Positions 50,879 to 59,191 of a stretch of 62,099 nucleotides of DNA are shown here, in pieces. The stretch covers positions 1 through 62,099 of the forward strand of contig JAJEIO010000021.1 in NCBI GenBank assembly GCA_022827835.1, given 5' to 3'. The notes below the pieces were generated by a model. It did no database searches, was not told where the DNA came from, and saw only the letters and a list, made by a program, of their open reading frames with translations. The DNA comes from Candidatus Latescibacterota bacterium. Its GTDB lineage: Bacteria; Latescibacterota; UBA2968; UBA8231. Position 1 is the stretch's first letter. Each line of letters begins with the position of its first letter. The translations under genes and the position numbers were made by a program.

Positions 50879-51898
50879 TTACGGCGTCGGCGCGTCTTCC
50901 CGCAACAGTCCTTCCGCCTTTAGTTCGGCCCACAGGTCCGTTGGTATTTCGTGCTGAAACCACTGGGCGTTGGTCTCGATGTGCGCCGGTGTCTGCGCCC
51001 CCGGGATGATCGCCGCGACGAGGGGATTTCCGAGCGGGAACTGCATGGCGGCGGCGGGCAAGGGCACGTCGTGCCGCTGGCAGACGGCTTGGATGCAGCG
51101 GGTCTTTTCAAGGATTTCGGGCGAGGCCGTGTCATAGGCGTAGCGGGCACCTTCGACTGGGCCGGAGGCGAGGATGCCGGAAGCGAAAACCGAGCCGATG
51201 ACGATGCGCACGTCGCGCTCCTCGCAGAGCGGGAACTCCCCGTCGAGGGAGTCCTGATCCAAGAGCGTATAGGGCATGGCGACGATGCAGAAATCGAGGT
51301 CAGCCGCGTCGAGCAGGCGCGGCATGGCCCCCATGCGGTTGAGACCCGCACCGACGGCCTTGACTAGCCCTTGGGAACGCAGTTCGTCGAGGGCGCGCCA
51401 GCCGCTGGTGATTAGGTGGTTGACGTGGGCGGAGAAGCGCTGCTCGCTGTCGTGGAAAAAGCTGTCGAGGTCGTGGATTAGGAGCAGGTCAATGGAGTTG
51501 AGGCCCAGCCGCTGCAAGCTGTCTTCCCACGAGCGCATGATGCCGTCGTACCCATAGTCGAAGCGAAAGTCAAAGGGCAAGCCGCCGATCCAGAAGCCCT
51601 TCTCGAAAGAATCGAGGTCGCGGGTGGCCGTGAGCACTCGGCCGACCTTGGTCGAGAGGACGAAGTCCTTGCGCTGCTGCTGGCGAAGAAAGTAGCCGAG
51701 GCGGTGTTCGCTTTTGCCGTAGCCGTAGAACGGGGCGGTGTCGTAGTAGCGGATGCCAGCGTCCCAGGCCGCTTGCAGGGTGTCTTGGGCTTGGGTTTCG
51801 CTGACGGGATCGAACAGCTCGCCCAAAGGAGCGCCGCCAAAGCCGAGCGTGCTTAGCTCGACGCCGGTGCGCAAAGCGCGCGTGGGGATGGAGGACAT
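50879..51898 (-). CDS. Aldo/keto reductase, aldose/fucose-dehydrogenase-like
   Basis: The 339-residue AKR-superfamily protein has catalytic residues visible as Asp and Tyr in YYDTAPFYGYGKSEHRLG (about residues 51-70), Lys in LSTKVGR (about 85) and His in LLIHDLDSF (about 142). The pattern resembles bacterial D-threo-aldose/L-fucose dehydrogenases. It belongs to a minus-strand run of four genes with gaps of 47, 37 and 27 bases ending with the sigma-54 activator, so activator and enzyme may share a transcript. Confidence 0.87.
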   Translation of the reverse strand: MSSIPTRALRTGVELSTLGFGGAPLGELFDPVSETQAQDTLQAAWDAGIRYYDTAPFYGYGKSEHRLGYFLRQQQRKDFVLSTKVGRVLTATRDLDSFEKGFWIGGLPFDFRFDYGYDGIMRSWEDSLQRLGLNSIDLLLIHDLDSFFHDSEQRFSAHVNHLITSGWRALDELRSQGLVKAVGAGLNRMGAMPRLLDAADLDFCIVAMPYTLLDQDSLDGEFPLCEERDVRIVIGSVFASGILASGPVEGARYAYDTASPEILEKTRCIQAVCQRHDVPLPAAAMQFPLGNPLVAAIIPGAQTPAHIETNAQWFQHEIPTDLWAELKAEGLLREDAPTP

Positions 51899-51935
51899 AG
51901 GATGCTTCCTTTCGTCGCAGGTTGCTCTAAAGTCG

Positions 51936-53117
51936 TTAGAAGCGGCCGTGATGCGATTCGGCTGGCGCTTGGTATTCTACCTTGAGGTGGGGTGTTTCGA
52001 GCCGCTTGTGGCCCTCTGCTTTGGAGGTCAGGCAGCTTTCGAGCGCGCCGCTGACGATTAGGGTGCGCTCGGCGGGAAAGGGCGCTTGGCCGGTCTCGAT
52101 CATTTCCCAGATCTTGGCCACTAGGCAAGCTGAGTACGTGACGTTGGGCGTCGGGGGCAAGAAAAACTGGGTCGAGATGGGATCGTCCTCGCCAGCGAGC
52201 TTGCAGGCAAAGCAGTAGTCGCGGATGGCACCGTTGAGCATCAGGAGGGTCGTCTTGAGGCCGTCGTTGTGCTCGATGAAGTATGCGGCTGGCTCTTTGA
52301 CGAGCTGGGGTAGCTCGCCGTTGCCGAGGAGGTCTTGGGTGCGGCCGTCCTCGTCGGTTTTGCCGCAAGGAGAGTCGCTGCGCGAGAGGGCGGAGTCGAG
52401 CAGTCTTAGCGAATAGCGACCGTCCTCACCCGCCTTCCACACATCGTCTCCTTCGATCAATTGCACGGATTTGACGCCAGTCTCGCCGCCGGAGCGGCGC
52501 TCGATCATGCACTGCATGGCTTCTAGCGCGTGGTAATCCATGGGGTCGGAGCCGCCGACGCCGACCATCAGCGCCTCTTCGATCTGGCAGCCCAAGGGCA
52601 GCTCGACATCGGGCAGACGCCAAGTGACCGGCAGCGACGAACCGGCGAGGATCGGGAAGCCGAGTCGGTGGCCGTCGGCGACCATTTCTCGCGCCTTGTC
52701 AAAGCTGTAGGAGAGGTGCTTGTCGTTGTAAACTGGTACGGAACGGCCGTCTTCTTCAAAGACTTGGACGCATTCTTTGAAGAACTCGTAGCGCGGGTAC
52801 AGAACTTGTCCTTTGTCGTTTCTGGGGTACTCGCCGTGCTCGCCGATGATCAGCACTGCGTCGCAAGCCAGGTCGTCGCCGCCGCAGCGCAGGGCCTCGG
52901 CGATGGTGGGGTACACGGCAAAACCGAATTCGCGCGCTCGGTCTTGGCTTTGGTCGCCTTCGGGCTGCTGATCGACGTAGAGCGAGACGATTTTGCAGTC
53001 GGGGCGGTGCCAGTGGCCGCCGTAGGGATAGCCGACTACGAAGCGGTCGGCAAAGTGCTGGGCATGCGAGAGGTAGCGATAGATGGTAGCGATGACGGCG
53101 ATGCGTTTGGTGGCCAT
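51936..53117 (-). CDS. Conserved protein of unrecognised family, paralogue 1
   Basis: The 393-residue protein has no domain I can name. It is strongly similar to its upstream neighbour (53165-54358) along the full length. Shared landmarks: SHAQHFADRF near the N-terminus, VSLYVDQQPEGDQSQDRARE, LIIGEHGEYPRNDKGQ with LYPRYEFF, PVYNDKHLSY, AGSSLPVTWRLP, MDYHALEAMQCMIERR and GGETGVK. The conserved His, Asp, Glu and Arg clusters suggest an enzyme; the N-terminus (RIAVIATIYRYLSHA) is like a Rossmann start. No signal peptide. Confidence 0.7.
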   Translation of the reverse strand: MATKRIAVIATIYRYLSHAQHFADRFVVGYPYGGHWHRPDCKIVSLYVDQQPEGDQSQDRAREFGFAVYPTIAEALRCGGDDLACDAVLIIGEHGEYPRNDKGQVLYPRYEFFKECVQVFEEDGRSVPVYNDKHLSYSFDKAREMVADGHRLGFPILAGSSLPVTWRLPDVELPLGCQIEEALMVGVGGSDPMDYHALEAMQCMIERRSGGETGVKSVQLIEGDDVWKAGEDGRYSLRLLDSALSRSDSPCGKTDEDGRTQDLLGNGELPQLVKEPAAYFIEHNDGLKTTLLMLNGAIRDYCFACKLAGEDDPISTQFFLPPTPNVTYSACLVAKIWEMIETGQAPFPAERTLIVSGALESCLTSKAEGHKRLETPHLKVEYQAPAESHHGRF

Positions 53118-53164
53118 GGGCGACGAAAGCTCCGGGGAAAGAGGCGAGGGGTCCTTAGGAGAAA

Positions 53165-54358
53165 CTAGGTCCTCCAGAAAGTGGATTCTTCGGTGGCTTG
53201 GTAGGCGGTGTTTAGATGGGGCGTCTCGATTTGGATTTGATCTTGCTGAAGGCTATCGACGCCGGCGATGACCAAGCCCGAGGTGAGCAGAGTGCGTTCG
53301 ACCGGATAGGTTGCTTTGCCGGTCAGGAACATCTGCTCGATGTTGTTGGCCAGCGGGCTGAAGAAATTGGCCAGCGTGGTACGAGCTGGGGGCATGGGCA
53401 AGTACATCTGGGTCGAGAGCGGCTCGTCCCGTCCCGTGAGTCGGGCGGCGAAGTTGAAATCCTGAACTAGTCCGTTCATCAGCATCATAGTCGAGAGGAG
53501 GCCGTCGGCGTGCTCGTACTGGTAGGCGATGGGGCTCTCGACTAGGTGCTTGAGTTCGTCGATGGTGGGGAAAGGGTTGTTGAACCCAGGTCTTGCCGGA
53601 GTGAGCGTGTGGCTGCGGCAGAGGCAGGCTTCAAAAAGCTCGCGCGACCACGCGCTCTCGGCGTGTGCTTGCCAGAAGGCATCGTCGCGGTAGGCCCGGA
53701 GCCATTTGACGCCGGTCTCGCCGCCCTTTCTGCGCTCGACCATGCACTGCAAGGTCTCCAAACCGTGAAAGTCGTAGCTATCGACGCCGCCATAGCAGAC
53801 GCAGACCGCTTCTTTGACCTCGGCACCAAGGGGCATGTCGAGCGAGGGGGTTCGCCAGGTAACGGGCAGCGATGAGCCGGCCATAAAGGCGAAGTCGAGT
53901 TCTTGCGAGACATCGTACATCTCTTGGCACCAGTCCCAATTCCAAGAAAGGTGCTTGTCGTTGAACACGGGCGCGCTCTTGCCGGTCGTGCGATAGACCG
54001 AGGCGATCTGTTTGAAAAGCTCGTAGCGCGGGTAGAGGTGCTGGTCCTTTTCATTGCGCCCGTAGGTGCCGTGTTCGGCGATGAGCAGGACGCCGTCAAC
54101 GGCTAAATCTGACCCGCCCAGCGTCAGGGCGTCGGCGACGGTGGGGTAGATCACCATGTGGGGAAAGCGGGTCGCCCGATCTTGGCTTAGGTCGCCTTCG
54201 GGGCGCTGATCCACGTACAGCGAGACCAAATCCATGGGCGGGCGGTGGTGTCGGCTGTTCCAGCCGTAGCCTTCGAGGAAGCGGTCGCAGATGTGCTGGG
54301 CGTGGGAGTACTTGCGGTACTCGGTGACGATACCGGCTATTTTGGGGCGATCAGCCAT
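53165..54358 (-). CDS. Conserved protein of unrecognised family, paralogue 2
   Basis: The 397-residue paralogue of the downstream gene carries the same landmarks: KIAGIVTEYRKYSHAQHICD, VSLYVDQRPEGDLSQDRA, LLIAEHGTYGRNEKDQ, LYPRYELF, PVFNDKHLSWN, AGSSLPVTWRTP, YDFHGLETLQCMVERRKGGE. A tandem duplication in which both copies are kept suggests two substrates or a heteromer. AAGGA precedes the ATG; the first 8 bases overlap the antitoxin gene's end, coupling this operon to the toxin-antitoxin pair. Confidence 0.72.
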   Translation of the reverse strand: MADRPKIAGIVTEYRKYSHAQHICDRFLEGYGWNSRHHRPPMDLVSLYVDQRPEGDLSQDRATRFPHMVIYPTVADALTLGGSDLAVDGVLLIAEHGTYGRNEKDQHLYPRYELFKQIASVYRTTGKSAPVFNDKHLSWNWDWCQEMYDVSQELDFAFMAGSSLPVTWRTPSLDMPLGAEVKEAVCVCYGGVDSYDFHGLETLQCMVERRKGGETGVKWLRAYRDDAFWQAHAESAWSRELFEACLCRSHTLTPARPGFNNPFPTIDELKHLVESPIAYQYEHADGLLSTMMLMNGLVQDFNFAARLTGRDEPLSTQMYLPMPPARTTLANFFSPLANNIEQMFLTGKATYPVERTLLTSGLVIAGVDSLQQDQIQIETPHLNTAYQATEESTFWRT

Positions 54359-54680
54359 GATGTTGGTCCTTCGATAGGGGGCGGAGATTCAGCGCATCCA
54401 CCGCTTGCAGCCTTGGAATTTTTTTCTTTGGTCGGTTCTTGGCCAAATCGTGATTCCGTTGAAGATTCACCCATAACTCAGGCGTTGTGCCTAGCGCTTG
54501 AGAAAATAACCAGGCGGTCTCAAGGGTTACTCCTCGCTTGCCACGTATGATCTCGTTAATCCTCTGAAGAGGAACTTCAAGGTGCTTAGCAAAGGCTATT
54601 TGGGTTATTCCCAAGGGTTTCAGAAATTCTTCAAGGAGGATTTCACCTGGATGCGTCGGAATGCGGTTTTCTGGCAGCAT
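54351..54680 (-). CDS. higA: HigA-type antitoxin
   Basis: The 109-residue protein starts MLPENRIPTHPGEILLEEFL, the diagnostic opening of HigA antitoxins, followed by a Cro/C1 helix-turn-helix (GITQIAFAKHLEVPLQRINE) and LGTTPELWVNLQRNHDL. ATG 54680 is preceded by GGAG at 6 bases; an in-frame TTG 4 codons upstream is less likely. It follows the toxin gene by 21 bases, the HigBA order. Confidence 0.9.
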   Translation of the reverse strand: MLPENRIPTHPGEILLEEFLKPLGITQIAFAKHLEVPLQRINEIIRGKRGVTLETAWLFSQALGTTPELWVNLQRNHDLAKNRPKKKIPRLQAVDALNLRPLSKDQHHG

Positions 54681-54701
54681 GATTGTCTCCAAATATACTG
54701 A

Positions 54702-54992
54702 TTAATGATAGTCCGTCAGTGATACCTGATGTGCGGAATTTTCGGACCAGCGAAAAATGATCCGCCATTGCTCGTTGACACGGATGCTGTAAAATCCCTG
54801 AAGAGTACCTTTTAGAGCTTCTAGGCGATTGCCTGGAGGTGTCCGCAAGTCTTGTAGGCGATGTGCGGTCTCAATGACATCTAATTTTCTCAAAGCAGCA
54901 CGTACAATATCCGGCGGAAAGCTACGAGCGCGTCGCGTTTGTCTATTATGAAATAAATCTTCTGTTGCGGAATCTCCAAATGACTCAATCAT
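54702..54992 (-). CDS. higB: HigB-type toxin (RelE/ParE fold)
   Basis: The 96-residue protein MIESFGDSATEDLFHNRQTR has the HigB features: LRKLDVIETAHRLQDL, then PGNRLEALKG, YSIRVNEQWRIIFRWSE and the ending DYH. These proteins cut mRNA on the ribosome and are held in check by HigA. It is complete, with the basic/aromatic active-site pattern intact. Transcription of the pair continues into the unrecognised paralogue genes. Confidence 0.92.
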   Translation of the reverse strand: MIESFGDSATEDLFHNRQTRRARSFPPDIVRAALRKLDVIETAHRLQDLRTPPGNRLEALKGTLQGFYSIRVNEQWRIIFRWSENSAHQVSLTDYH

Positions 54993-55058
54993 ATTTTGAA
55001 TTTATCTATTTCACGGTAATCGTGTAAATCATGCACCATTTAAAACCGAGAGGCAACC

Positions 55059-56312
55059 ATGCAGACGATCACTGTATCGCGCAACGACGAGATATACGAG
55101 GCATTCGCCGATGTGGCCCAAGCGGCCGACGGCACCTTGGTATGCACGTACCGCGAGAGCATGGGACACAGTTCGCGCCCCTTTTCTCGCATAATCGTGC
55201 GCCGCAGCTTTGACCGCGGCCTGACTTGGAGCCCGCGCCAAGTGGTGGTAGCGCGCACTGAGGAGGAAACCGCCCAAGGGCTGGGACGGCTCAACTGCTC
55301 GCGTATCGCCGCCTGCCGCGACGGGACTTTGCTACTCATCGTCGACTTGCTACTCAAGGATACTTTTGAAGAATACTTGGAGCCGGGCGTCTGCATGAAT
55401 CTCCTGTTGCGCAGCCGCGACAACGGAGCCACGTGGGAGGGGCCGGAGGAGACCGGCATGACTGAGGGCATTGTCCCCTCCATTAAGGAGTTGTCCAACG
55501 GCGACCTGATCGTCGGTCTCACCGAGCAGTGGCCCGGCCAGCGGGGAACCGAGGATTTTGTCGAAGTGCAGACGTGCTATCTGTCTGCCGACCGGGGACG
55601 GACTTGGGAAGGGCCTTTCAAGGTGCCCGATCCCGGAGGTTCGTCCTGCACCGGGGGGCCTTGGCGCTTGAACGAGGGGGATTTCGCCGAAATGGACGAC
55701 GGCACTCTGGTGCTCTACATGCGCGAGGACGGCGAGGGCCTGAGCGGCTGGAAGAGCTTTTCCGGCGACGGCGGCCGGACGTGGTCAACGCCAGTGCGCA
55801 CGCACATGATGCGCTGTCTGGGCCGCCCCTCGGTTGGCCGCCTGCGCTCGGGGGAGGTGGCCATTACCTACCGGGTCGCCTGCGGCCTTTCTACGTCCTT
55901 GGGGCTCTATGTGGAGACTGCGGCGGAGGCTTTGCGCGGCTCACCTGCCCGGGCGGGTGCTTCAGCCGACCCAGAGCAATCTCAGGGCGACACTGAGGCC
56001 CGCTTCGCCTTTTTGGACAACGACCGCGCTCTATCGGCCGACAGCGGCTATTCGGGCTGGGTGCAACTACCCGACGGGAGGCTCTACGTAGTCAATTACA
56101 TCACCGACGACGCGCCCCGTGCCCACATTCGCGGCTATGTAGTGGGCCGAGAGGACTGGTATCTCTTTCCCGAGGGGGCGATCCGCTCCAATACCCCCTT
56201 GTCGAACAATCCCCACTACTACGACAAGGCCCAGCAAATGGCCCTTGAACAGCAACGCTGGGTTGACGAGCGAGATTGGTCGCGCCGCGTGCCGACGCAG
56301 GAAATAAGGTAG
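55059..56312 (+). CDS. BNR-repeat sialidase-like protein
   Basis: The 417-residue six-bladed propeller has four Asp-box repeats: SFDRGLTW, SRDNGATW, SADRGRTW and SGDGGRTW. Arg residues (YRES near 30; YRVACGL near 270) could form a sialidase Arg triad, but I cannot confirm the full catalytic set. No signal peptide is seen at MQTITVSRNDEIYEAFADV, so it may be cytoplasmic, as in several BNR 'exo-alpha-sialidase'-annotated genes of environmental bacteria. The stop codon falls inside a 22-base repeat shared with the toxin-antitoxin locus downstream. Confidence 0.8.
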   Translation: MQTITVSRNDEIYEAFADVAQAADGTLVCTYRESMGHSSRPFSRIIVRRSFDRGLTWSPRQVVVARTEEETAQGLGRLNCSRIAACRDGTLLLIVDLLLKDTFEEYLEPGVCMNLLLRSRDNGATWEGPEETGMTEGIVPSIKELSNGDLIVGLTEQWPGQRGTEDFVEVQTCYLSADRGRTWEGPFKVPDPGGSSCTGGPWRLNEGDFAEMDDGTLVLYMREDGEGLSGWKSFSGDGGRTWSTPVRTHMMRCLGRPSVGRLRSGEVAITYRVACGLSTSLGLYVETAAEALRGSPARAGASADPEQSQGDTEARFAFLDNDRALSADSGYSGWVQLPDGRLYVVNYITDDAPRAHIRGYVVGREDWYLFPEGAIRSNTPLSNNPHYYDKAQQMALEQQRWVDERDWSRRVPTQEIR

Positions 56313-56330
56313 TGGTACATTTTGAAAATA
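56309..56330 (+). repeat. 22-bp repeat R1 (transposon-end-like)
   Basis: GTAGTGG-N2-CA-N-TTTGAAAATA; here the variable part is TA and T. It overlaps the stop of the sialidase-like gene. Copies R2 (57115) and R3 (57184, inverted) share 18 of 22 positions. Such words resemble the multiple terminal motifs of IS21-family elements, but no transposase is present. Confidence 0.65.
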
Positions 56331-56480
56331 ATTCCGTGGCCTAAATTAAGGCTAGGCTCTCTGCAGACTGTACCTCCTACCGTTTTTCTGGTCTTGAAAC
56401 AGACCCTATGTGCCGTAGCCGTGTGTCGCCCTCGGTAAATTTTCTCTTGATGTTACTACGGCAATGCCGTAATTAAGATC

Positions 56481-56828
56481 ATGCACACGGTCATCGAAAC
56501 ACCGACTTTCATCAGCAAATGCCGTCGCTACCAGATAAGCGACAGCGACCGGGAGGCTATCATCGACTTTGTCGCCAATAATCCCGATGCCGGCGACGTA
56601 ATCAAAGGATCAGGCGGTGCTCGCAAGCTCCGGTTCGCCGCGCCGGGAAGAGGAAAGAGCGGTGGATACCGAGTGGTGACTTTTTATAGTGGCCAAGACA
56701 TTCCTGTGTTTTTGCTGTCGATCTTCGCTAAAGGCGATAAAACAAACCTGACCGACTCGGAAGTTAGTGTTTTGCGGACTGTGTTGCGCACACTGGCAGA
56801 CGAATACCAACGGAGGACCCAACCATGA
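56481..56828 (+). CDS. RelE/HigB-like toxin of a type II toxin-antitoxin pair
   Basis: The 115-residue protein has FISKCRRYQISDSDREAIID, then GDVIKGSGGARKLRFAAPGR, KSGGYRVVTFYSG and VFLLSIFAKGDKTNLTDSE. This is the RelE-superfamily subgroup with the R-K-x-R-F and G-K-S-G-G-x-R-V core. Expected activity is ribosome-dependent mRNA cleavage. It overlaps the antitoxin start by 4 bases (ATGA). The 168 bases upstream (56313-56480) hold repeat R1 and otherwise nothing I recognise. Confidence 0.9.
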   Translation: MHTVIETPTFISKCRRYQISDSDREAIIDFVANNPDAGDVIKGSGGARKLRFAAPGRGKSGGYRVVTFYSGQDIPVFLLSIFAKGDKTNLTDSEVSVLRTVLRTLADEYQRRTQP

Positions 56829-57118
56829 CCAAGGCTGGAGAGGAACTTATCAAGGCGGCAACGGAGGCTCTGGAAATCACGCACGGCCAAGCAGACCCAG
56901 AAAGCTACCGCGTCCACCTCCCCGACGAGATCAACGCCCGCTTGATCCGCTCGCAACTGAACATGACTCAGGGCGTATTTGCCCAGACCTTTGGCATCGA
57001 CATCCGCACCCTTCAGGACTGGGAACAAGGCCGGCGGATTCCCAGTGGTCCGGCGCAAGCACTTTTGAAAATCATCTACCGGGAGCCAGAGGCTGCTAAG
57101 AGGGCGGTAGTGAGGTAG
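56825..57118 (+). CDS. HTH antitoxin partner of the RelE-like toxin
   Basis: The 97-residue protein ends in a Cro/C1-type helix-turn-helix (LNMTQGVFAQTFGIDIRTLQ, DWEQGRRIPSGPAQ, LLKIIYREPEA), as in the antitoxin set paired with RelE toxins in the toxin-first order. The N-terminal 45 residues should form the toxin-wrapping part. The stop codon lies inside repeat R2. Confidence 0.88.
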   Translation: MTKAGEELIKAATEALEITHGQADPESYRVHLPDEINARLIRSQLNMTQGVFAQTFGIDIRTLQDWEQGRRIPSGPAQALLKIIYREPEAAKRAVVR

Positions 57119-57136
57119 TGGGCCACTTTGAAAATA
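57115..57136 (+). repeat. 22-bp repeat R2
   Basis: Same word as R1 with variable bases GC and C. It contains the antitoxin stop codon and leads directly into the terminator stem at 57137. Confidence 0.65.
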
Positions 57137-57176
57137 AAGCCCCCTTGGCAAAACTCGTACCAAGGGGGCTTCTTAT
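57137..57176. terminator. Strong hairpin terminator after the toxin-antitoxin pair
   Basis: AAGCCCCCTTGG and CCAAGGGGGCTT form a perfect 12-base stem with an 11-base loop. The following bases are only modestly T-rich (CTTATGT), so it may act in both directions, ending the plus-strand toxin-antitoxin transcript and shielding it from minus-strand read-through. Confidence 0.75.
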
Positions 57177-57183
57177 GTACGGC

Positions 57184-57205
57184 TATTTTCAAACTGAACC
57201 ACTAC
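57184..57205 (-). repeat. 22-bp repeat R3, inverted relative to R1
   Basis: Read on the minus strand it is the R1/R2 word with variable bases TT and G. R1 and R3 face each other around the 897-bp toxin-antitoxin segment, like the ends of a small mobile unit. Confidence 0.65.
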
Positions 57206-57237
57206 CCCAATTTTTCTTCACGACGCAGAAATAGCTC

Positions 57238-58209
57238 TTATTCGGCCCGTTCGAGTGCGGTCAGATCAAACGGATTGGACCACGCCTTTTGGCCTCGTTC
57301 GTCGATGATCTCGAAGCGCACCCAGCGGGCATTGGCTCTGAGCGCAAAGGTTGCGGTCTCGAAGAGAGCTCCGTGCTGGTGATACTCAGTGCCGAAAGAA
57401 TCGGACACTGCAGCGATGCGCTGCGCCGACGAGCAGGACACCGTGGCTTCGACTTGGGTGCGGTCGTCGCCTTCGCGGTCGGTGCGGCGGAGCTGGATGT
57501 CGTGGATTGCGGGGCCAGTGCTGCCGTATGACGCGCCTGCGACTAGGGCGGCGACGACTGCGTCGGCGGTGCGCTCTTTGACGCGGACATAGGTCCAGCC
57601 TTGGTACGTGTCGCGCTGGTCGGCTTCGAGGGCGTGTGAATCGTCGTTGGCCAGCGCGGGGTAGAGGCGATTCTCTAGATCCATCCAGTCGTCCCAATGC
57701 ACGCTCGACTCGCCGCGTCCGGCGCAGCGGCAGGTGGTGTTGAAGACCTCAATGCCGGCGAATCCGGTAAGCGGCATTGCGTCGCGCAGGATGTTGACCG
57801 AACTCCAATGGGGGTGGGCTAGCCAGACCGCACCGCCTTGGCGACGGACCTCGTCGATGACGTGCTGGGGCGGCATCTTCTCGGCGTTCATGTCCTCGTG
57901 AATATTGATGCAGACGAAGTGGTGCCGCTGACCGCCGAAGGGATTATCCGGGTGCAGTTCGGCCCCTTGGACGAGCACGAAGTCACTTGGGGCTTGGACG
58001 GTATCGGTAAAGGTGATTTTGTGGTGGTCGGACAGGCAGAGGAAGTCGTAGCCTTGGCCGACATAGCCGTCGAGCCGCTCCTGGGGCGCAGCTTTGCCGT
58101 CGGAGTTGGTCGTGTGCGAGTGGAGGTTGCCTTTGAGCCAGGTGTAGCCGTCGTCCGAGCTGAGGGCAAACGGGTTGGTTAGTGCGCCCTTGGGTGCGTT
58201 GTCCGACAT
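57238..58209 (-). CDS. PHP-domain metal-dependent phosphoesterase-like protein
   Basis: The 323-residue protein starts at ATG 58209 with AAAGGA ahead; upstream codons in frame look untranslated. Metal-binding motifs of PHP enzymes are seen: LKGNLHSHTTNSDG (about residue 28), LCLSDHHKI (about 57), QGAELHPDN (about 82), WLAHPHWSS (about 128) and ANDDSHALEA (about 190). The C-terminal part after 240 is an additional beta-rich domain. The substrate is a phosphoester of unknown nature. It runs toward the toxin-antitoxin terminator. Confidence 0.82.
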   Translation of the reverse strand: MSDNAPKGALTNPFALSSDDGYTWLKGNLHSHTTNSDGKAAPQERLDGYVGQGYDFLCLSDHHKITFTDTVQAPSDFVLVQGAELHPDNPFGGQRHHFVCINIHEDMNAEKMPPQHVIDEVRRQGGAVWLAHPHWSSVNILRDAMPLTGFAGIEVFNTTCRCAGRGESSVHWDDWMDLENRLYPALANDDSHALEADQRDTYQGWTYVRVKERTADAVVAALVAGASYGSTGPAIHDIQLRRTDREGDDRTQVEATVSCSSAQRIAAVSDSFGTEYHQHGALFETATFALRANARWVRFEIIDERGQKAWSNPFDLTALERAE

Positions 58210-58296
58210 TTTGGTCCTTTCTCTGGGTGGGGAGTTTGGCGTGGGTCCGCTTGAACGGCATAGTATAGAGCGGCTCTCTTCGGGGAGCAATGGGGC

Positions 58297-59190
58297 TTAT
58301 GTTTTAGACCGCCGTCCCAGTCCCACCTGCGAGATCAACATTCCCGCGAACATCAGCCCACAGCCGACCAGCCCGCGCAAGGGCATCTCCTCGTCTAGCA
58401 AAAGCCATCCCCCCAACGCGGCGAAAACCGTCTCCAGACTGAGGATGATGGCCGCGTGGCCGGGGGCCGCTCGCCGCTGAGCCACTACCTGCAAAGTATA
58501 GGCCACGCCCACCGACATGACGCCTCCGTAAAACACGGGTACGGCCGCATCGACGAGCGGTTGCAGGGCGATAGGCTCGGTGCCGAGGGCGACGGCTGTG
58601 CTGAGTAGCGAGCAGACGAAGAATTGCAAAAAAGCCAGCATCGCCCAATCGAGCTGACGCGAGAGGCTGCCGATGACCAACACGTGCCAGGCCCAAAAGA
58701 ACGCGCTCACGAGTACGAGCGCGTCGCCGCGGGCAATGGCCAGTGGCGGCTCCACACTCAGCAGGTACAGACCGCTGGTCGCCACCAGAGCGCCGGTCCA
58801 AGTGCTGCGGCGACTGCGATGCCGTAGCAAGAGACCGAGGATTGGTACCAGAATTACGTATAGCCCGGTGATGAACCCGGCCTTGCCGGCCGTAGTATAG
58901 ACGATGCCGACCTGTTGCAGGGAAGCGGCGGTAAAGAGAAAAAGCCCGGCGAGTAGGCCTCCTGGGAGGGCGTGGCGGAGGCGGGATGCGAGCGGTGTGG
59001 CGGTGGTTCGCAGGATAAAAGGTAAAAGCGGCAAGCAGCCGAGGGCGAAGCGCACGCCATTGAAGAAAAAAGGGCCGACATGCTCCATGCCGGCGCGTTG
59101 GGCGACGAAGGCAAAGCCCCAGATCAGAGCTGTGAGCAGGAGCAGGAGGTCGGCGCGGACTTGGGCGGAGTGCGCCGCAGCAGTGTTCAT
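58297..59190 (-). CDS. EamA/DMT-family membrane transporter
   Basis: The 297-residue integral membrane protein has about ten hydrophobic segments in two homologous halves. The EamA signature LLLTALIWGFAFVAQRAGME opens the first half (residues 15-34), and DALVLVSAFFWAWHVLVIGS (about 156-175) begins the second. The C-terminus FAALGGWLLLDEEMPLRGLV is typical of the 10-TMS drug/metabolite exporters. Substrate unknown. It starts 1 base before the DUF4159 stop. Confidence 0.92.
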   Translation of the reverse strand: MNTAAAHSAQVRADLLLLLTALIWGFAFVAQRAGMEHVGPFFFNGVRFALGCLPLLPFILRTTATPLASRLRHALPGGLLAGLFLFTAASLQQVGIVYTTAGKAGFITGLYVILVPILGLLLRHRSRRSTWTGALVATSGLYLLSVEPPLAIARGDALVLVSAFFWAWHVLVIGSLSRQLDWAMLAFLQFFVCSLLSTAVALGTEPIALQPLVDAAVPVFYGGVMSVGVAYTLQVVAQRRAAPGHAAIILSLETVFAALGGWLLLDEEMPLRGLVGCGLMFAGMLISQVGLGRRSKT

Positions 59191-59191
59191 A

